Positions 1 to 13,446 of a stretch of DNA of 64,000 bases are shown here, piece by piece (the stretch's first letter is position 1; each line of letters begins with the position of its first letter). The notes beneath the pieces were generated by a model, which saw only the letters and a program-made list of their open reading frames with translations, made no database searches and was not told the DNA's origin. The position numbers and the translations under genes are program-made. The stretch comes from Cenococcum geophilum 1.58 (taxonomy: Eukaryota; Ascomycota; Dothideomycetes; Gloniales; Gloniaceae): NCBI GenBank assembly GCA_001692895.1, contig KV748180.1:1668195-1732194 (forward strand). The letters are read 5' to 3'.

Positions 1-1950
1 ATTAACTGTTTTAAGTATAGTGTAGCCTTTAAAGGTAATAATGGGGTAGTATTAGATATCCTTATCTCTATCCTACTTATTACCGTCCTATATTATATTA
101 TACATTCTTTTTCCTTATTCTTATCCTCGTCCTATTAGCTAATGCTACTTCTTAGCGTTTAGTTAACGTTAATAACTTACTTAGCCTTATCGGCTTTACC
201 TATATTATCCACCTTACCCATATTATCTACCTTATCTATACTATCTACCTTACCTATATTATCCACCTTAGCTACACCAGCCATTAGTTAAGCAATTATT
301 AGCACCTCTAGCGGTCTTCCTCTAAAAATAATATAAAACTAGCTTATAAAGTTAGCTTAGTAAAACTAAGAACCATATTAATAAACTAGGTACCGCCCTA
401 CCTAAATTTAGCCTTCCTTATATGCCCCTACTCGCTTTTTTTATTCTACTTATTACCTTTCTTTTATATTAAAAGTTACGCTATATATTATATTAACCTT
501 ATAGTACTTACGCTTCCTAAATCTACTAGCGTCTATTATATTCTTAGCTACTTACTAAAACTAACTACTTCTAAAAGATGCAGCTAGATATAATATACTT
601 AAAAGCAGCGTATATTGCTACAGTATGCGCTAAAATAGGATTAATAGGAATTGTCTTAGCAATAGTTATAAATAAGAGAAGAGAAAAGGCCAAAGCTTTT
701 ACTTTATAGGTTAGTATAAATAAGTCTAACTAGGTGCCTTTAATTACTAATACTTATATTTAGTTTTTACCTCTAAAGTATAATTATTAAGTTCCTTAAA
801 ATATAACGGTTAGAATAAAATACTTTTATATAAATTATATAAACTATATAAGTTATAAACTACTTCCTCTTTAAGTTTCTAAATTATTAGCTAGCCTACT
901 AATTTCCTATTCTTCTAATCACCTTAATTACCTAAATTACGCCTTAGCTAGACTCCTTTATAAGACAATCACGGGTTGCTTAATTATTAGCATAGTGCTT
1001 ACATTTTGCTATTAGTGCATTTTAGCGTTTATTTTCTCTAATTTACAAATACTATATAGGCAGGTTTAGGTTAGCAGAAAGAACTTATTCCTCGTTATCC
1101 TTTATATAGTAAACACAACTATATTCTATATTATTTGCGCTTTCCCTTACTATATATTACACTCTATACACTCTAACGCTTACTTACTAGGCTTGGATAT
1201 TAGAATAGAAATAGGGGATACTACTTAATTCTGCTTAGGAGTACTCTATTCTACACTTTATATAATAACATTTATAAGCCTTACTTTATTATTAAACTAA
1301 AGGTAGAAAGGTAATTTATATTTACCATATTCCTCAATATATTAAGTCTATAATAATATTATTTTAGTAACGTTCCCAGTTCCCCCACCGGTCTTAAATT
1401 TAAGAATTATCTTATCTACGACTTTATTCTAAAATAAGTCGATATATAAGTAGTTCGTAGAGACCTATAGTTTAAATAACTGTAGCCATAGAAGGCCAAA
1501 GAGGTCTCCGTAATGCTATTAACTTAATATTTAATAAAGGTGCATCCCCATATAGAAACTTTACAGTCGACTATTTAGGTTATCTTAGATTTTCCCTAAT
1601 AGTGCTCACCTTGTCCGCCAATTCCCTTATTTAATCGCGGGTCCATCCTATTATTAGCATCCCTAGGTATAGTTTCGTTATTAGTTATACTTTAGTAGCA
1701 TTATAAACCGTTACTAAACCGGCTAGTATTATATAGTTAAGCCTAACTAACTCGTAGCGAGGGCGTTCTAGGTTAGTAGGCGAGAGGTTATATAGTAATA
1801 ATTCACGATAAATAATATGTATTTTATCGTCTAATAAATGCCAGATTAACTATAAAGGAAAGAAGATATCTAGGTAAGGATTATATGTGCTTAAGTATAT
1901 CCTAAACTCCCTATAACCCTTATAATACGTTAATATGCGATATACGTGGT
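1..1950. other. AT-rich decayed DNA without recognisable gene
   Basis: The stretch is strongly TA-rich and every frame is broken at short intervals by TAA and TAG. I see no intact gene. The only ordered structure is the short repeat listed at 180-285. The composition matches the other transposon-bearing blocks of this window and suggests RIP decay, which is an inference. Confidence 0.6.
180..285. repeat. Short tandem repeat, about 18 bp period
   Basis: Variants of the unit CTTACCTATATTATCCAC follow one another about five times, with single-base differences between units. It lies in AT-rich DNA and no gene runs through it. Confidence 0.6.
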
Positions 1951-1979
1951 ACGCGACCTATATGCCGTATATATCCTAT

Positions 1980-3960
1980 CTATAAATTTTTTTTTAACGA
2001 TTTTATATTATCTTATTGTTAAACGCTTAAAACAAAGCTGCCATAAATACACCACTATATAGGTCTAATTCCATAAAAAGTTCTATCTAAATTCAAACTC
2101 TAGATATCCGAAGTCCAATTATAGGGGGGTAGAATTGTGAGCTTCCAGCTATACGTATCCGCTTTATCCAAAATAGCAGCAATTACATCTTAAATATTAG
2201 TCTTATTAGTAGCATAAATAACGAAGCTTATAAGGTAGAACATTATAAAGGGGTATTTTGCGTTTATATAGTAGTAGACGTAGTACTGCTATATTCGCTC
2301 CGACTAAGGTCTATTAAACGGCATAAATCCCTAACAATAGACGTGTCCTTACTAGGTGCCAAAATTAAGCCCGGCCTTCCCTAGTCATTTAATAGCCGGT
2401 ATAGGCTAAGTATAATAGTGGGTCTAAATAGAACCCTTAGCTATAAACGCATTTAGATACTTCTCTTTAAAGGTCTCCGCAAATTTAACAAGATAATTAG
2501 GTAGAGGGAGTGCTCTATAAGATATTATAGACTCTAATAACTCTGGTAATTTTTCTCTAAAGTCGTATAGGAAGTATAGGTTAAGGCCTCTATCTATACC
2601 TTAAATAACTAATAGCCAAGTCTAGGCAGGTCCGTATTCCGGATTAAGACTAATTATACCTCTTTTTTCTATATCCTAAATAACGTATATAATAAACCGA
2701 TCTTTATCTCTAGTATAAGACTTCTTAAATTTAGACTAGCGACTTATAAGTAATCCTTTATCTAAGTCCTAAGACCTAAATCTATTTCCCTTATATTTAA
2801 TATCCTAAAGGGGTAAGTATCCTAAATTAAAGGTATTCTATAGGGTTATTTCCTCCTAAAATATCTCCTAAACCGCAGGTAGTATTACGTCTTAAATAAC
2901 TCTTTTAGCTAGTTGCCTTAGGGAGAAGTCGCTAATAAGCATTAATAAAGCGTCCTAGATAATATTAAAAAGTAAAAACGGTAAGCTAGGTTATTTATCA
3001 ATAATAATAAATTGCTAAGAGTCTACCACTAGCGGATTATATATTAAGTCTTTCCTTAGAGTATTTTTTATATCTTTTAAAGTAACCTTAGTTATCTATT
3101 TAACGTTCTTAAGTTCCTCCTCCGTCTTCGCTAAACGACGCCGCCTAATAGGGGCATTATCTTTAGACGGATAAACCATGTTATTAGCGTTAGTTCCTTT
3201 ATAGATAATAAGTAATAGGCGGTTAGGTTACTTTTATAATTTATCTAGAAGCTAACGGGTTAATAAATTACCTATAGCTATCTATCTTATTATATAGTTT
3301 TAATACTAGACTTACAAAACTAAACCATCCTTTAGGTTTATAGAAAGTAGGAAGCTCTTATAGTTAACCTTATTAGAAGGTATAAAACTAAGATATACTA
3401 CAGTAGTATATTTAAGTAGAAGGCTTTCCGGGTCGCACTAATATTTATTATATAATCCTATTATTAATAGCTTATAAATAGAGCTATAATCTTTAAAGCT
3501 TTTATAGATAGTTAGAAGAGTTTAAGGAGTAAGGAGCTTTGGAAGCTATTAATAGAGTATATCCTAGCACGGCTTAGTCATTTTTAGGCCTTCCGTATTA
3601 GATAAAATAACACTACCTAGGATTTTCGCATTCTTAAATTTAAGAGCGGTAAGCGTTTATACCTAGATGGCAACCCTAAGATATTAAAGAGCATACGGAC
3701 GCTATACCTTCTTAAAAAAGTCAACGTATATCTCTACCTGGCTGGCGTAGAGACCTTTTAGGAATTTATCAATACTTACTACTCTAGTTACCTACTCAAG
3801 CACCTTAGGGTCGCTTTTATTAAATACTATAATTCGAAACCAGCTATACAGTATATTAGTACCACCATCCTTAGGCGTCGGAGGTCTTAAATCTAAACTT
3901 GCAGCGCTACGCTCCAGTAGAGAGTTATTAAGGTTTAGTACAATTTTATAAAGCTAACAG
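1980..3960 (-). pseudogene. Long RIP-decayed reading frame, family unknown
   Basis: Read on the minus strand from about 3960 down to about 1980, one frame keeps protein-like character for roughly 650 codons. It is interrupted almost only by TAA and TAG where Gln or Trp would fit. Readable pieces include LRPPTPKDGGTN, RPYALQYLRVAI and DIEKRGIISLNPEYGPA. Long continuity without frameshifts but with many C-to-T type stops points to a former gene mutated by RIP rather than random DNA. I do not recognise the family. A transposon protein or the cargo of a larger mobile element are both possible. Confidence 0.45.
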
Positions 3961-3969
3961 ACGGTACTT

Positions 3970-5600
3970 ACGCAGAAGCCTACATAGAAATCCTTTAAAA
4001 CCATAACAGTACTATTATTAGGGATGCTTTAGAGAGTAGTTAGCGTTACTATCTTTGTTTTTAAAAGGTCGGTTTTAGCAAGGCTCGGCCCTAGGTATAA
4101 TATTAGAAAGGAAGTACCTAATTAGGCTTTGCTATACTTATAGCATAAAACCTACCTAGACTCTAGTTAGTAAAGGCCCGTATATCTTATTCTAGTTTTA
4201 TAATCCACTAAATACAGTTAGCGGTATCACCACTAGTCCTATAAAAGCGTATACTAATCTACCTTCTTAAATTAATAACTAAACGCAACTTATCCACTTT
4301 CCGGTTAGCGGAGTTAAAATTAAGGGGCCCTTTAATATTATCGGCTTCCTGCTAAGCTTACTTCTAGTTTATATTTAAAGACTTCATCTCCTTAAAATGA
4401 CAATTACACTAGGCCTAACCTTTTATCAAAAGGACGGCATAGTAAGGCTGGTTGTTTTTAAGCGCATTATATCTTAAACCTTATACCTATAAGGACAAAG
4501 GTAGCTCTAAGGACTAAAGTAATATTCTAGCTTATTATTAGTTGCTATGCCTACCTAAGCTTTAAGACGCATAAATGCGAAATTGTAAGCTTATAGTAAA
4601 TAATTACAAAAAGCCAACGTCTAAGTCGATATTATAAGTACGCCTAAGAAAAATAGCTACACCGTAAATACAAATTTGGATAGCGGGCGCTGTTGGCTTC
4701 CGGGTTACTAGTATTACAATATAGCTGCACTAGTTACTTACTAGATAGGCTATTTCTGCCTAAAATTTAAAGCATATCTATGGCTTTACTTATACATATC
4801 TATAGATAAAAGTATTACACTTAAAAAACATAAAACGCTAAAATAAGCTCTATAACATAAGACGTCCCTATATATCTATTATAGCTTAATAGGAAATACA
4901 GCCATAAGGGGTCGACGTCTATTCCACACTACTTAACGATAAAGGAGCTTAAAATCCGCTAATTAGCTTATTAAATGCAAAGCATTATAAATATCCTAAC
5001 ATATAGCACACCTACTTCCTATACTAGGTCTTAGGGTATACAAAAAGCACTAACTATATATCTAGGGTGTTACAGGTAAGAAGCGGCTTAGCGTACCTTT
5101 ATTTTAGTATTTTTTAGTAAGGAAAAGTATACAAGAGGTAGTAATGTACAAGAGGTAGTCCAAACTTAGTAATATAATTTCAGTTCACTACAGAGACTAG
5201 AGCACCTACTAACTAAATTATTAGTAGGGATATAAACACTACAAAGGTACAAACTATTTAACTCCAATCCTATATATAAAGCGTCTTCTATAAATAAATA
5301 ATATATTATAATAACTCTAAGGCTAAACACTAAAAGGCAGCTCGTCTGCATCCTTTTCCGCTTATATTCCATAATTTCATTTTTAGCCTCTCTAACATCA
5401 TTTACCTATACACTCTAAAGTCTCATTCCGGCTTCTTTTAAGGCTCTTAATTTTTTATTTAGGTATAGTTTATACCCTAGCTAGAGTCCAAGGACTTTAA
5501 TAAATAGTAATATTAAGATAAAATACGTTTAGGCGGCTTTACTACACTATTATTTTCTTCCGCACTAGGATTATTACACTCTAAATTATTTTTATATTCT
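3970..5600. other. AT-rich DNA, nothing recognisable
   Basis: Stop-dense, TA-rich sequence. A 68-codon open stretch on the minus strand near 5166-5372 has no recognisable motif and is probably chance. I can support no gene, RNA or element here. Confidence 0.5.
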
Positions 5601-6660
5601 ATAGCTAATAAGATACTCTGTTTATATTAATAGGCTAGCAAACAATAAAGCCACTTAGAAACCACTATTAACGTACCTACTTTACTGCGTTAAAGGCATT
5701 ATCTAAGCCTTTAGGCTTTAGGACAAACGGTATAGCCTAGCAATATTAGTAGTACCCTATTAAAGAGTTAGAAATAAGGCATACCTCGGTTAAATATAAT
5801 ATGCTATCCCCTACCTTTACCTTTAAATTACTTACCATTAATTATATATCCTGCTCTTCTTATATAACTTATAAAAGAGCTAAATATAAGCTCTACTTAG
5901 CTCCGCCTAGAAAGCTAAGGCTTAAAGGCTAAGCTAATACACTAACTTAATAATACAACTATTATATTATAAATGCGTTAAAATGCGACTACAGACGGGG
6001 CTTAATCCCCTCTCTATCCATATTTAACCTTACTATACCTCTATATAATGGTTACATTAAAGATAATAGTTTATATTACCCTATATCTTCTAAGTATTTC
6101 AATACGGCGACGTAAATACGGCCGGTAAGGCGGTTATTTATAGCCTCTACCCCCCTTAATAAATCAATAGCTAAAAAATCTAGCCTAGGGCCGATATTAC
6201 CTAGTTTAGGCTTTAAATTTAGCTATCTAATAAACAAAAACTAATACAATCCGTAATTAGGATACAGTGTATATAGAGCCCTAAATTAAACCATAGATCT
6301 TAATTATATATACTTCCTTATTGCGTATAGGCCTAATAAGTGTAATAATATCTTAAGGGCTTATCCTCTTACAGAAACCACCCCCTACTAGCGGTTACTA
6401 TATTATTTATCCACTAGCTTATATATCCTAACCCTCTTATAGGCACCAGTAGTAACTTCCAAACTTATAATACTAGCGCTACTAGCTAAGCTATAATAGA
6501 ATATCCCTATACTGAACTAGCTGCTTATATAACCAGGACCGCTTTATTTAAATATATATATCTAGTTCTCCAGCGCAATTCCCGGTAAGAAGGTATAATA
6601 CGCTACAGACCCCCAAAGCATAGAAAGGGTAATTAACGCTTTACTAAGCCTCCCTCACGT
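5600..6660 (-). pseudogene. Possible decayed reading frame, unknown
   Basis: On the minus strand, pieces of one frame look protein-like, for example DFLAIDLLRGVEAIN followed by NRLTGRIYVAVLKYLED near 6070-6200. They are separated by TAG/TAA codons. Length and borders are uncertain and I do not recognise a family. It is listed because the readable stretches are too long to look like random AT-rich DNA. Confidence 0.3.
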
Positions 6661-6669
6661 ATAAGTCTT

Positions 6670-8017
6670 CCTCTATTATAACCGTAGTTAATATAGCCTA
6701 TAATATAAATATAAGCGTCTCCTACATTAATCTCCTTTTTAACCGGCCTCTATTCCTAGGACTTCTTCTATAACTTAGCGCGGCGCGTAAACCTATACTT
6801 TACTAAAGGTTTTATAAGGAAGTAGTTTTGCTAGTATCTAACGCACACTAAAAAAAACATTATTACGGTGATAGTTTAAGCCTCTTCTAGTTTATATAGT
6901 TATAAAGGCTATAATAATGTTACTTCTATAATCGCGGTGTAATTATTTTAAAATCTAATAGCAGAAGCTATAGGTAAGAGACTTTTTAGGATCGCTTAAC
7001 CAAAAAGAGTAAAGGAGACCCCTTACCATCACCAGCACTGTAATTACGCTAGTACTTTCCTTACGCCGATATCTCTGCGCCCCTATTTTAGCCTATTTTA
7101 ACGCTAAAATTTACTCCACGCCTATATCCTTAGTTGTTTAGCGTAGCTATAAGCATATAGTTAATACCCAAACTCTAATAACTAAGTAAAGGATAGAGTT
7201 TACCTAAGAGATAATATATAAGTTAGGTCAAGTTATAAAACCTTTTTACTACCTTCTATTACTTACGGCATATAGGCAGACTACACCTTTATATATAATC
7301 CCATCTTTAAGGCCCCAATATTACCGTATTAGTAATGCGCCTCACAGCTGCGTTATAATAGCCCCTACCCTACTAAACCAGAGAAGGGTTTATATAATAT
7401 ATGCCCTTACTATACCCTAAAGGCGCAGTACCTAAAATAGACCGTTACGTGTAAGTGTTACATTAGGCGGCGTATATCTATATCCCTTAACCTAAAATAT
7501 CCACTGCCTTAAGGGAGAAGGTTATACAGCCTTTAGTTTAAATAACCTAAAGCAACTTCTACGGCCAAGGCTTACGAATTAGCTAAGCGGAACTATATAT
7601 AAAGGTGCCACCATTATAGGGGGAACGGAAGCCGGCGCAAGGCCTTAAAGCCTTAGCAATTTAGAATATGCCTTATACAGCATAATAGACAGCAGTAGGA
7701 GTAGTTAATTAGCTTATACTAAGAGCTCTAAAGGCTTTACTATATAGGTAGACGGCACAGAGCATCTTATCTGGGCTTAGGAACTACCTAGGCTAAGTTT
7801 ATCTTACGTGGTTAAATTAGGGGCTTAGCAACATAGAGCAGAAATCCTTAGTTAAGAACGTCCCCTAATACTACCCCATCTCTAAGTAGAAACCCACGTT
7901 ATATAGAATAATAAAAAGTGGTATTTAAACCCCGGCATTTACACTTCTTAGATAAACCTATCTCCCTTCTTAAATAACCCTACCTCCTTTTAAATAAACC
8001 CACCGTATATATTAGCA
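6670..8017. other. AT-rich DNA, nothing recognisable
   Basis: TA-rich, stop-dense sequence between two decayed reading frames. Short protein-like fragments appear in the plus frame near 7600-7900, but they are not long enough to call a gene. Confidence 0.45.
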
Positions 8018-9540
8018 ATGGATTATTCTAACTTTAAATATCCTCCTAAGCATTTCTCTATCTCTAAAGCCACTTGTTTAAGGTTAGTATAGGTAGATTC
8101 CATACTTAATTCTACTAGTCCTATTCCTCTTACGTTTAAAGATACCTTTATAGGATCTAAAGCCGACGAAACTCTAAGCAGAGAAACTTACGTAATTTTT
8201 ATAATATTTACTACTAACGGCCTAACGGCTACAGAGCTTGCAAGTAAGTCCCCTATATCCCACCTAAAGCATTTCTTAATTAGTAGCGGGCAAGGCTTAG
8301 CCATAACCGATTCTCTTAACCCTAAACCTTCTATTGACGAAATCATGCTAGAGGACGTTTAAGTATATAATACCCAATTTAAATAGATCTTCTGCTACTC
8401 TAGCTACTTCTCTAAAACAGCAAATACTTCCGTAATAATGGCTAGCCAAATAATAAAGGAGTTTAGATGGCACGTACCTACAGAAGGTTCTGGCTCTAAA
8501 AACACAACTAAGCTATATACTTACACTAATACTATAGAAGTTCACTCTAATAAAGGTAATATAACGCACGCTTTTCTATATTAGCCGTAATAAATGCTAA
8601 CTAAAGTTTATAAAAGAGGAGTAGATAAATATAGAAGATTATAAGCAGCTAGGTAAACTTGTTTAGCAGTAATACCTAAATTTAGAGCAAAACCTTAGAA
8701 ACGACTATTAAGGTTTATTTAGATCTTCTAAAGGTATACCAAAATACAAAAAGAGGTAAAAAGAGAATACTGTATATATACTAATAATTACATAGATTAT
8801 CCAATCCTTATTAAAGAGGACTTTAACACTCTTATCCCTTTCGCAGAATCTCCTATACGCTAAAAGTCTCCTATACGCCAGAAGTCTCCTAAGGAGGTAA
8901 AGAAAACTATTACTCTAAACAAAGCTGGGCGGTTGCGATATAGTAATTAGCTTAACTTAGAAGCTTTAAAACCTAAGATATAGTTAAAATAGGAGAAAGT
9001 ATAAGAGGGCTAGATTTAGATAGAAGAAATTTTCCATAAATAAGGATACTAAGCTTTACTAAAAAGCTTGCAAAAGTTTAAGAAGACTTTAAAAGAAGAA
9101 TTAAAAACTATATACTCTTCTAGGGATTCTAGGCTTTATAGATATTAACTTATAAAGCTCTAAAAGGGTATACTATAAAGGTTAACTAAGAGTAATAAAA
9201 CAATTAGGAGGCCCGCTTATAAGTATAGGGAGCTATTATATCGCCTAGCTAAGCATAAAAGTGTACTTTATTTAAGAGAGATATAGAATAAATCGAAGTT
9301 TATACCTTATCCCTATATCCTCGCCAAAAAGGTAGCAATAGCTATTACAATATAGCATTTAGGTAGCTTTTAGGTTTTTCATATCTACTTAAATAACTAC
9401 TAAACTAAATTCACCGGTTATATAATAATACATATATAGTATAAGCAGTCTCCGTTAATAGTAAGCCAACTTAAGTTAATATTATTAGCCAAGAGTTAAT
9501 CTATTAAACTTTAGGAGTTATATTAGTCCTTCCTAACAAA
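8018..9540 (+). pseudogene. RIP-decayed gene, about 500 codons, unknown product
   Basis: From an ATG at 8018 the plus frame reads MDYSNFKYPPKHFSISKATC and continues for about 500 codons, with stops that are all TAA or TAG. It includes Lys/Glu-rich stretches near 8980-9250 that could be coiled coil. The single-frame continuity suggests a former intronless gene that took many C-to-T or G-to-A changes without indels. I do not recognise the product. It may be cargo of a mobile element or part of a transposon. Confidence 0.4.
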
Positions 9541-9739
9541 TCACAGGTACCCTCGTCTCGCTCTCTAGTAAGGAGGCTATAGCAATATAGCTATACTTCT
9601 ATCCTTAACTTCTTGCTAGCTTTATAGTCGTAATCTCCAGAATACTAGTAATATAAATTTTAAAACTATATATATACTATAAGCAAAGCCCAGAAATCTA
9701 GCTCGACCTAATACTTACTAACTCTTTTTATTTATTCGC

Positions 9740-10400
9740 GGCGTAGTAGGTTTATAATGGCCTTTTCCTATTCTAGGCGAAGTCGCGAGCCGAAATGAGG
9801 TGGCTTAAAGTCCTCTTTACAAAGAATAACGCCTTCTTTAAGTAATAGTTAAATAAAAGCAATCTTAACCGGGTTATATATAGCTGCCTCTCGTATAAAG
9901 GGGTCTAGTCGTGCTTTAGCATCCTATAGTATATATATAATCTCTTTTTAGCTATAGGAAATGGCTGCGTTTAGCGGGATACGTCTATTAGTAGGCTTGA
10001 CTTCGGCCCCATACTTAAGCAATAGTTTAATAATTTCTATATTGCTTCTCTACAAAAGTTCTAAAAGCACGCTTTCGCCTTCTCTTAGCGCGTTAATAGG
10101 CGCGCCCCGTTCTAGTAGTAGGCGAACTATATTTATATAGCCTTCCTCCACAGCCAACAGTAAGGGCTTAATAAGGTTGTTAACATTAATAAACGGAACA
10201 GCCTTCTAAGCGGTGCTAGCCTACCTAAACTTCACTGCCTAGTACATTACGAAGCTGCTATCGCGTTTATAAAGCTCATTATTTAATATACAGTAAAAGT
10301 GACGACCTATAATAATAAGAGCATTAATATCGCATACGCGTTTAAGATACTCCGCTATTATAGGAATTAATTTAATAGTCAGACAAAGTATAGACATTTT
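9740..10400 (-). pseudogene. Decayed ankyrin-repeat gene fragment
   Basis: On the minus strand one frame shows recognisable ankyrin repeats in a row. One stretch reads KPLLLAVEEGYINIVRLLLE then RGAPINALREGESVLLELL. Another reads NIEIIKLLLKYGAEVKPTN, followed by RRIPLNAAI and IAFI-stop-LLLKEGVIL. The spacing near 33 residues and the helix pattern LLL..GA match the ankyrin consensus. Stops are TAG/TAA at expected Gln or Trp positions. It is the remains of an ankyrin protein, common in fungal NLR-type and transposon-associated gene families. N- and C-terminal partners cannot be read. Confidence 0.7.
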
Positions 10401-10479
10401 TAATAGTTAAGAGTGCTTTTTAAGAAATGGCAGGAGTAGGCTAGTTTTCCCCTCCTTTTAAGTCCTTAGAGTGTTAAGC

Positions 10480-11301
10480 TAAAGTTAAAATATTTAGTTG
10501 TTAGCGGCGTTATATACTATTTTAACTAACAATATCTAAACGCTTATAATAGTTTATAGATAATTTCCCTTTAAGCGATAATTGTATATACGCTTACTTT
10601 AATAATACTATTTATTTATATAATATACTCTCTTATATATATAAGAGATAAAGATTAAAACTAGCACCTAGTAGAAGATAGAGGGCTAAGGTATTAGCGG
10701 ATAAAAGCTACTATTCTAAGCCACGGTTGCTTTCCTCCTCCTTATACTTTAGGCATACTCTATCCTCCTAACAGCATCTATTATAAAAGCTATACTTTTA
10801 GCAGTCTACTATTAGTACTAACTCCCCTAATAAATACCCTCCCTTACACACTATACATTTCTTTATTGTTTTTGGGTAATACTCTAGAAATCTCTTAACC
10901 TTAACGTATTCCTTAAAAATCCTATCTAGCTATTAACATTCTAACTCTTCCTAATAGTCTTTAATCCTTCTTAGCATCTCTACCTTTTTCTCTAGTGCTA
11001 AACGCTTTAGTATCTACTTTTATACTCTTTCTCTAATTAATATCATTATATATCCTACTCTTTGCCGCTTTATTCCCATAATACAATTTACCGCATCTTA
11101 AGTATTAATATTCTTAAGAATATTTACAATTAAATTATCCTCGCCAATTATTATAAACTTTTTAATAACTTTTCTATCTAAACTATAGTAAATCACCCGG
11201 AGGTTCCACCTAGGTAATTCCTCTATTACCTCCACGGCCTTAATATATTTAGAAACTTTATTCACAAGATTAAAAAGGCTAAAACTTATTTTAACCGTCA
11301 A
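10480..11301 (-). pseudogene. Decayed reading frame with Cys-rich patch, unknown
   Basis: A 67-codon open stretch (11098-11301, minus) continues downstream, through TAA/TAG stops, into a basic segment and a Cys-containing patch (CIVCKGGYLLGELV, near 10830-10870) followed by further Cys residues. This could be a metal-binding motif, but I cannot assign a family. It lies directly upstream, on the same strand, of the ankyrin relic and may have belonged to the same former gene. Confidence 0.3.
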
Positions 11302-11820
11302 AGATACTAAAATTTAGCTTAGTATAAATTTTAGAGTAATAACTAAACTAAATCTTATAGATTTAAGTTTAGGAGGCAATCCAGTAACTAAGGGATCTCT
11401 ATCCGCGATAGGGACCAGGATAAATGTAAAGGTAAAACAATAGAAACTACTTTTATCTACCTTAAGGAGCTTACTAGATAGATATAGAGGGCTAGTAAAA
11501 TATTTAAGGTTAATAGTATAGAAGAATAGAGCAATTTATACTCGCGCCAATTAGATACAAAATGGCGGATTAGCTTATATAGGTAACTTATATTTAAACT
11601 AAAGGATTAGAGTGGATTTAACGCTAGTTTAAATAGATTACTAAAAGAATATATTCACTAAAAGCACAGGAGCTTGTTAACTTTAAACTTAACCTTTTAA
11701 TAACTAGGGGGGAACAAACGGATAACTTTTAGGGATGAAAAGGTCCGCCCTTAGGAAAAATAGGCCTATAAGAAAGAACCTATCCACACAAAGGAGCTAG
11801 TTAAGGAGAAAAAGTTAGTA

Positions 11821-12341
11821 GTATAGGGTCGCTACAGTTTTAAGTGCCCTATTTATCTACCGCAACTTGCTTCCGGATAAGAGCCTCCTATATTAAAATG
11901 TCGTCTTTATATACAAATTCGAATATAAATCATATATAATCATATACGTAGTACTTTTTTTACTTAAAATATATAAAACTCTATTTCTTACTAGCCTCTC
12001 TATTACTAAGTCTTAATAGGTATCGCCTACTTAAATTGCAATCCTATTAAGCCAAAAGGACAGTGTAATAAGGGCGTAATAGGCGAATGCTATACTTAAT
12101 TATCCGATAAGCTTCTTAGCTATACCCTACCTAGCCATAATATAAGGCGACGCAGATCTACCAAACACGGTAAAAGGAAGCCTTAGGCTTATAGTAAAGA
12201 AATAGAGTTAACAAAGTATACGCATACAATATATTCGATTTATATTCAAATTTGTATATAAAGACAATATTTAATATAGGAGGCTCTTATATAAAAGCGA
12301 GTTGCAGTAGATAAGAAAACTACAATATCACTACTATACCT
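11821..12341. mobile_element. Inverted-repeat element, about 520 bp
   Basis: The left part (about 11821-11960) reappears as its reverse complement in the right part (about 12208-12341). The best-conserved core includes GAGCCTCCTATATTAAA and TTTATATACAAATT in both arms, with the outer ends more diverged. The arms are about 130 bp and the centre has no coding potential, as expected for a non-autonomous DNA transposon (MITE). The exact ends and the target duplication are not clear. Both arms carry C-to-T type differences. Confidence 0.65.
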
Positions 12342-12519
12342 TATTTTAATGTCCCTTAAATTTCTCAGGCAATATAATCCTAGAAATTTTAAGATTTAGG
12401 TAAAGTTTTCTATTTTATTAGATACCTCTTAGGGACAGCTATAGTTATTAGCGAAACCGGCCTCTGCCTTAGGGCGCTATTAAAAGTTTTCCTTTACTCT
12501 TAACTAAGATCCGCTAAAC

Positions 12520-13122
12520 TAATACCACGCTATAAAGAAATTCTAGTCTTGAATAATTTATGCAAGGTATTTTATTTTAATAATACAGTTAGTTAAACGG
12601 CCGCTTAACCCGCCTTCTTTAGTAGAGTTACTTACAAAGAGGTGCTTTAGTGGGTTATTTATAGCCAATAACCGCTAACTATTAGCAAACTGCATCTATC
12701 CCAGACACACTTTACCTATAACTATCCACTTTCTCTTCCGATTTGAAGATATCTCTTATAGTGGCTTAGCTCTAACTAAGCCCCTATTAATGCTAATAAT
12801 AGCAGAGCGCTTAAAGTCTACTAGTATCGGCCGTCGCTGCTTAGCGTTCTAGAGAATCTTAGGGCCCCGCACGTCATTATATAAGACTTCTTAAACGCGG
12901 ATATTATACACTAGCTGTCTAACCTCTGCACTAAGGTAAGGTAAGCGCGCTAAGTCGGTAATTTCTCCGCCTTAGAAAGAAGCTACTGCCAAAGCTACTA
13001 TCTAAAAGAATTCCAATGTATAGGGCAATATAGATCAGGAAGCTGGTAAAGAAGGGGGTAGCGCCGCTTGACGTTATATACAATCCTCTAGTCACATAAC
13101 GGCAATTGTCTAAAATAGACAT
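12520..13122 (-). pseudogene. Decayed protein-kinase-like gene
   Basis: On the minus strand, in a frame offset from the open stretch at 12931-13122, the sequence reads VLYNDVRGPKIL, a stop, NAKQRRPILVDFKRSAI. This resembles the catalytic loop (H-x-D-x-R-x-x-N-I-L-W-N) and a DFG-like VDFERS motif of the small, divergent kinase-like proteins frequent in filamentous fungi. Stops occur where Trp and Gln are expected. The upstream part (MSILDNCRYVTRGLY, 13122 downward) may be its start. Activity is lost. The identification rests on two motifs. Confidence 0.5.
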
Positions 13123-13446
13123 GTCTATATGGCTAAGCGAGCACTACAGCAGCACCCCTGCATTTTAGTAACACTAACATCATTAACATTTATAAAATTA
13201 AGCCTTGCTTGCTTGCTTTCCCTCCTACCCACACCTTTTTCTTTAGTTATATATTTTGGGCTTTATAAATAGATACTGCAGTAATATGCTTACGCATAGG
13301 TCTATAGGCATTACGTTTAGTTAAAGTAGGGCAATCCCCTATAAATGGCCTTGCGAATATACCTATTCTTAATTAATGCCTTTAAGCCCGTACCCACCAA
13401 TTAGATTAATTAATCCTCTTCTTCGCAAGCGTATAAATAATAGACT
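13118..13446 (-). repeat. Dispersed repeat A, copy 1 (probable solo LTR)
   Basis: The 330 bp here are the reverse complement of 31463-31786. They share GACATGTC next to TGGCTAAGCGAGCAC at one end, the GCTTGCTTGCTTTCC core and GAGGATTAATTAAT near the other end. Four copies or parts occur in the window. The TGGCTAAG start and AATAGA end suggest a solo LTR, but no intact element with two copies is present. It is placed on the minus strand relative to copies 2-4, and its first bases overlap the start of the kinase-like relic by a few nucleotides. Confidence 0.65.
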
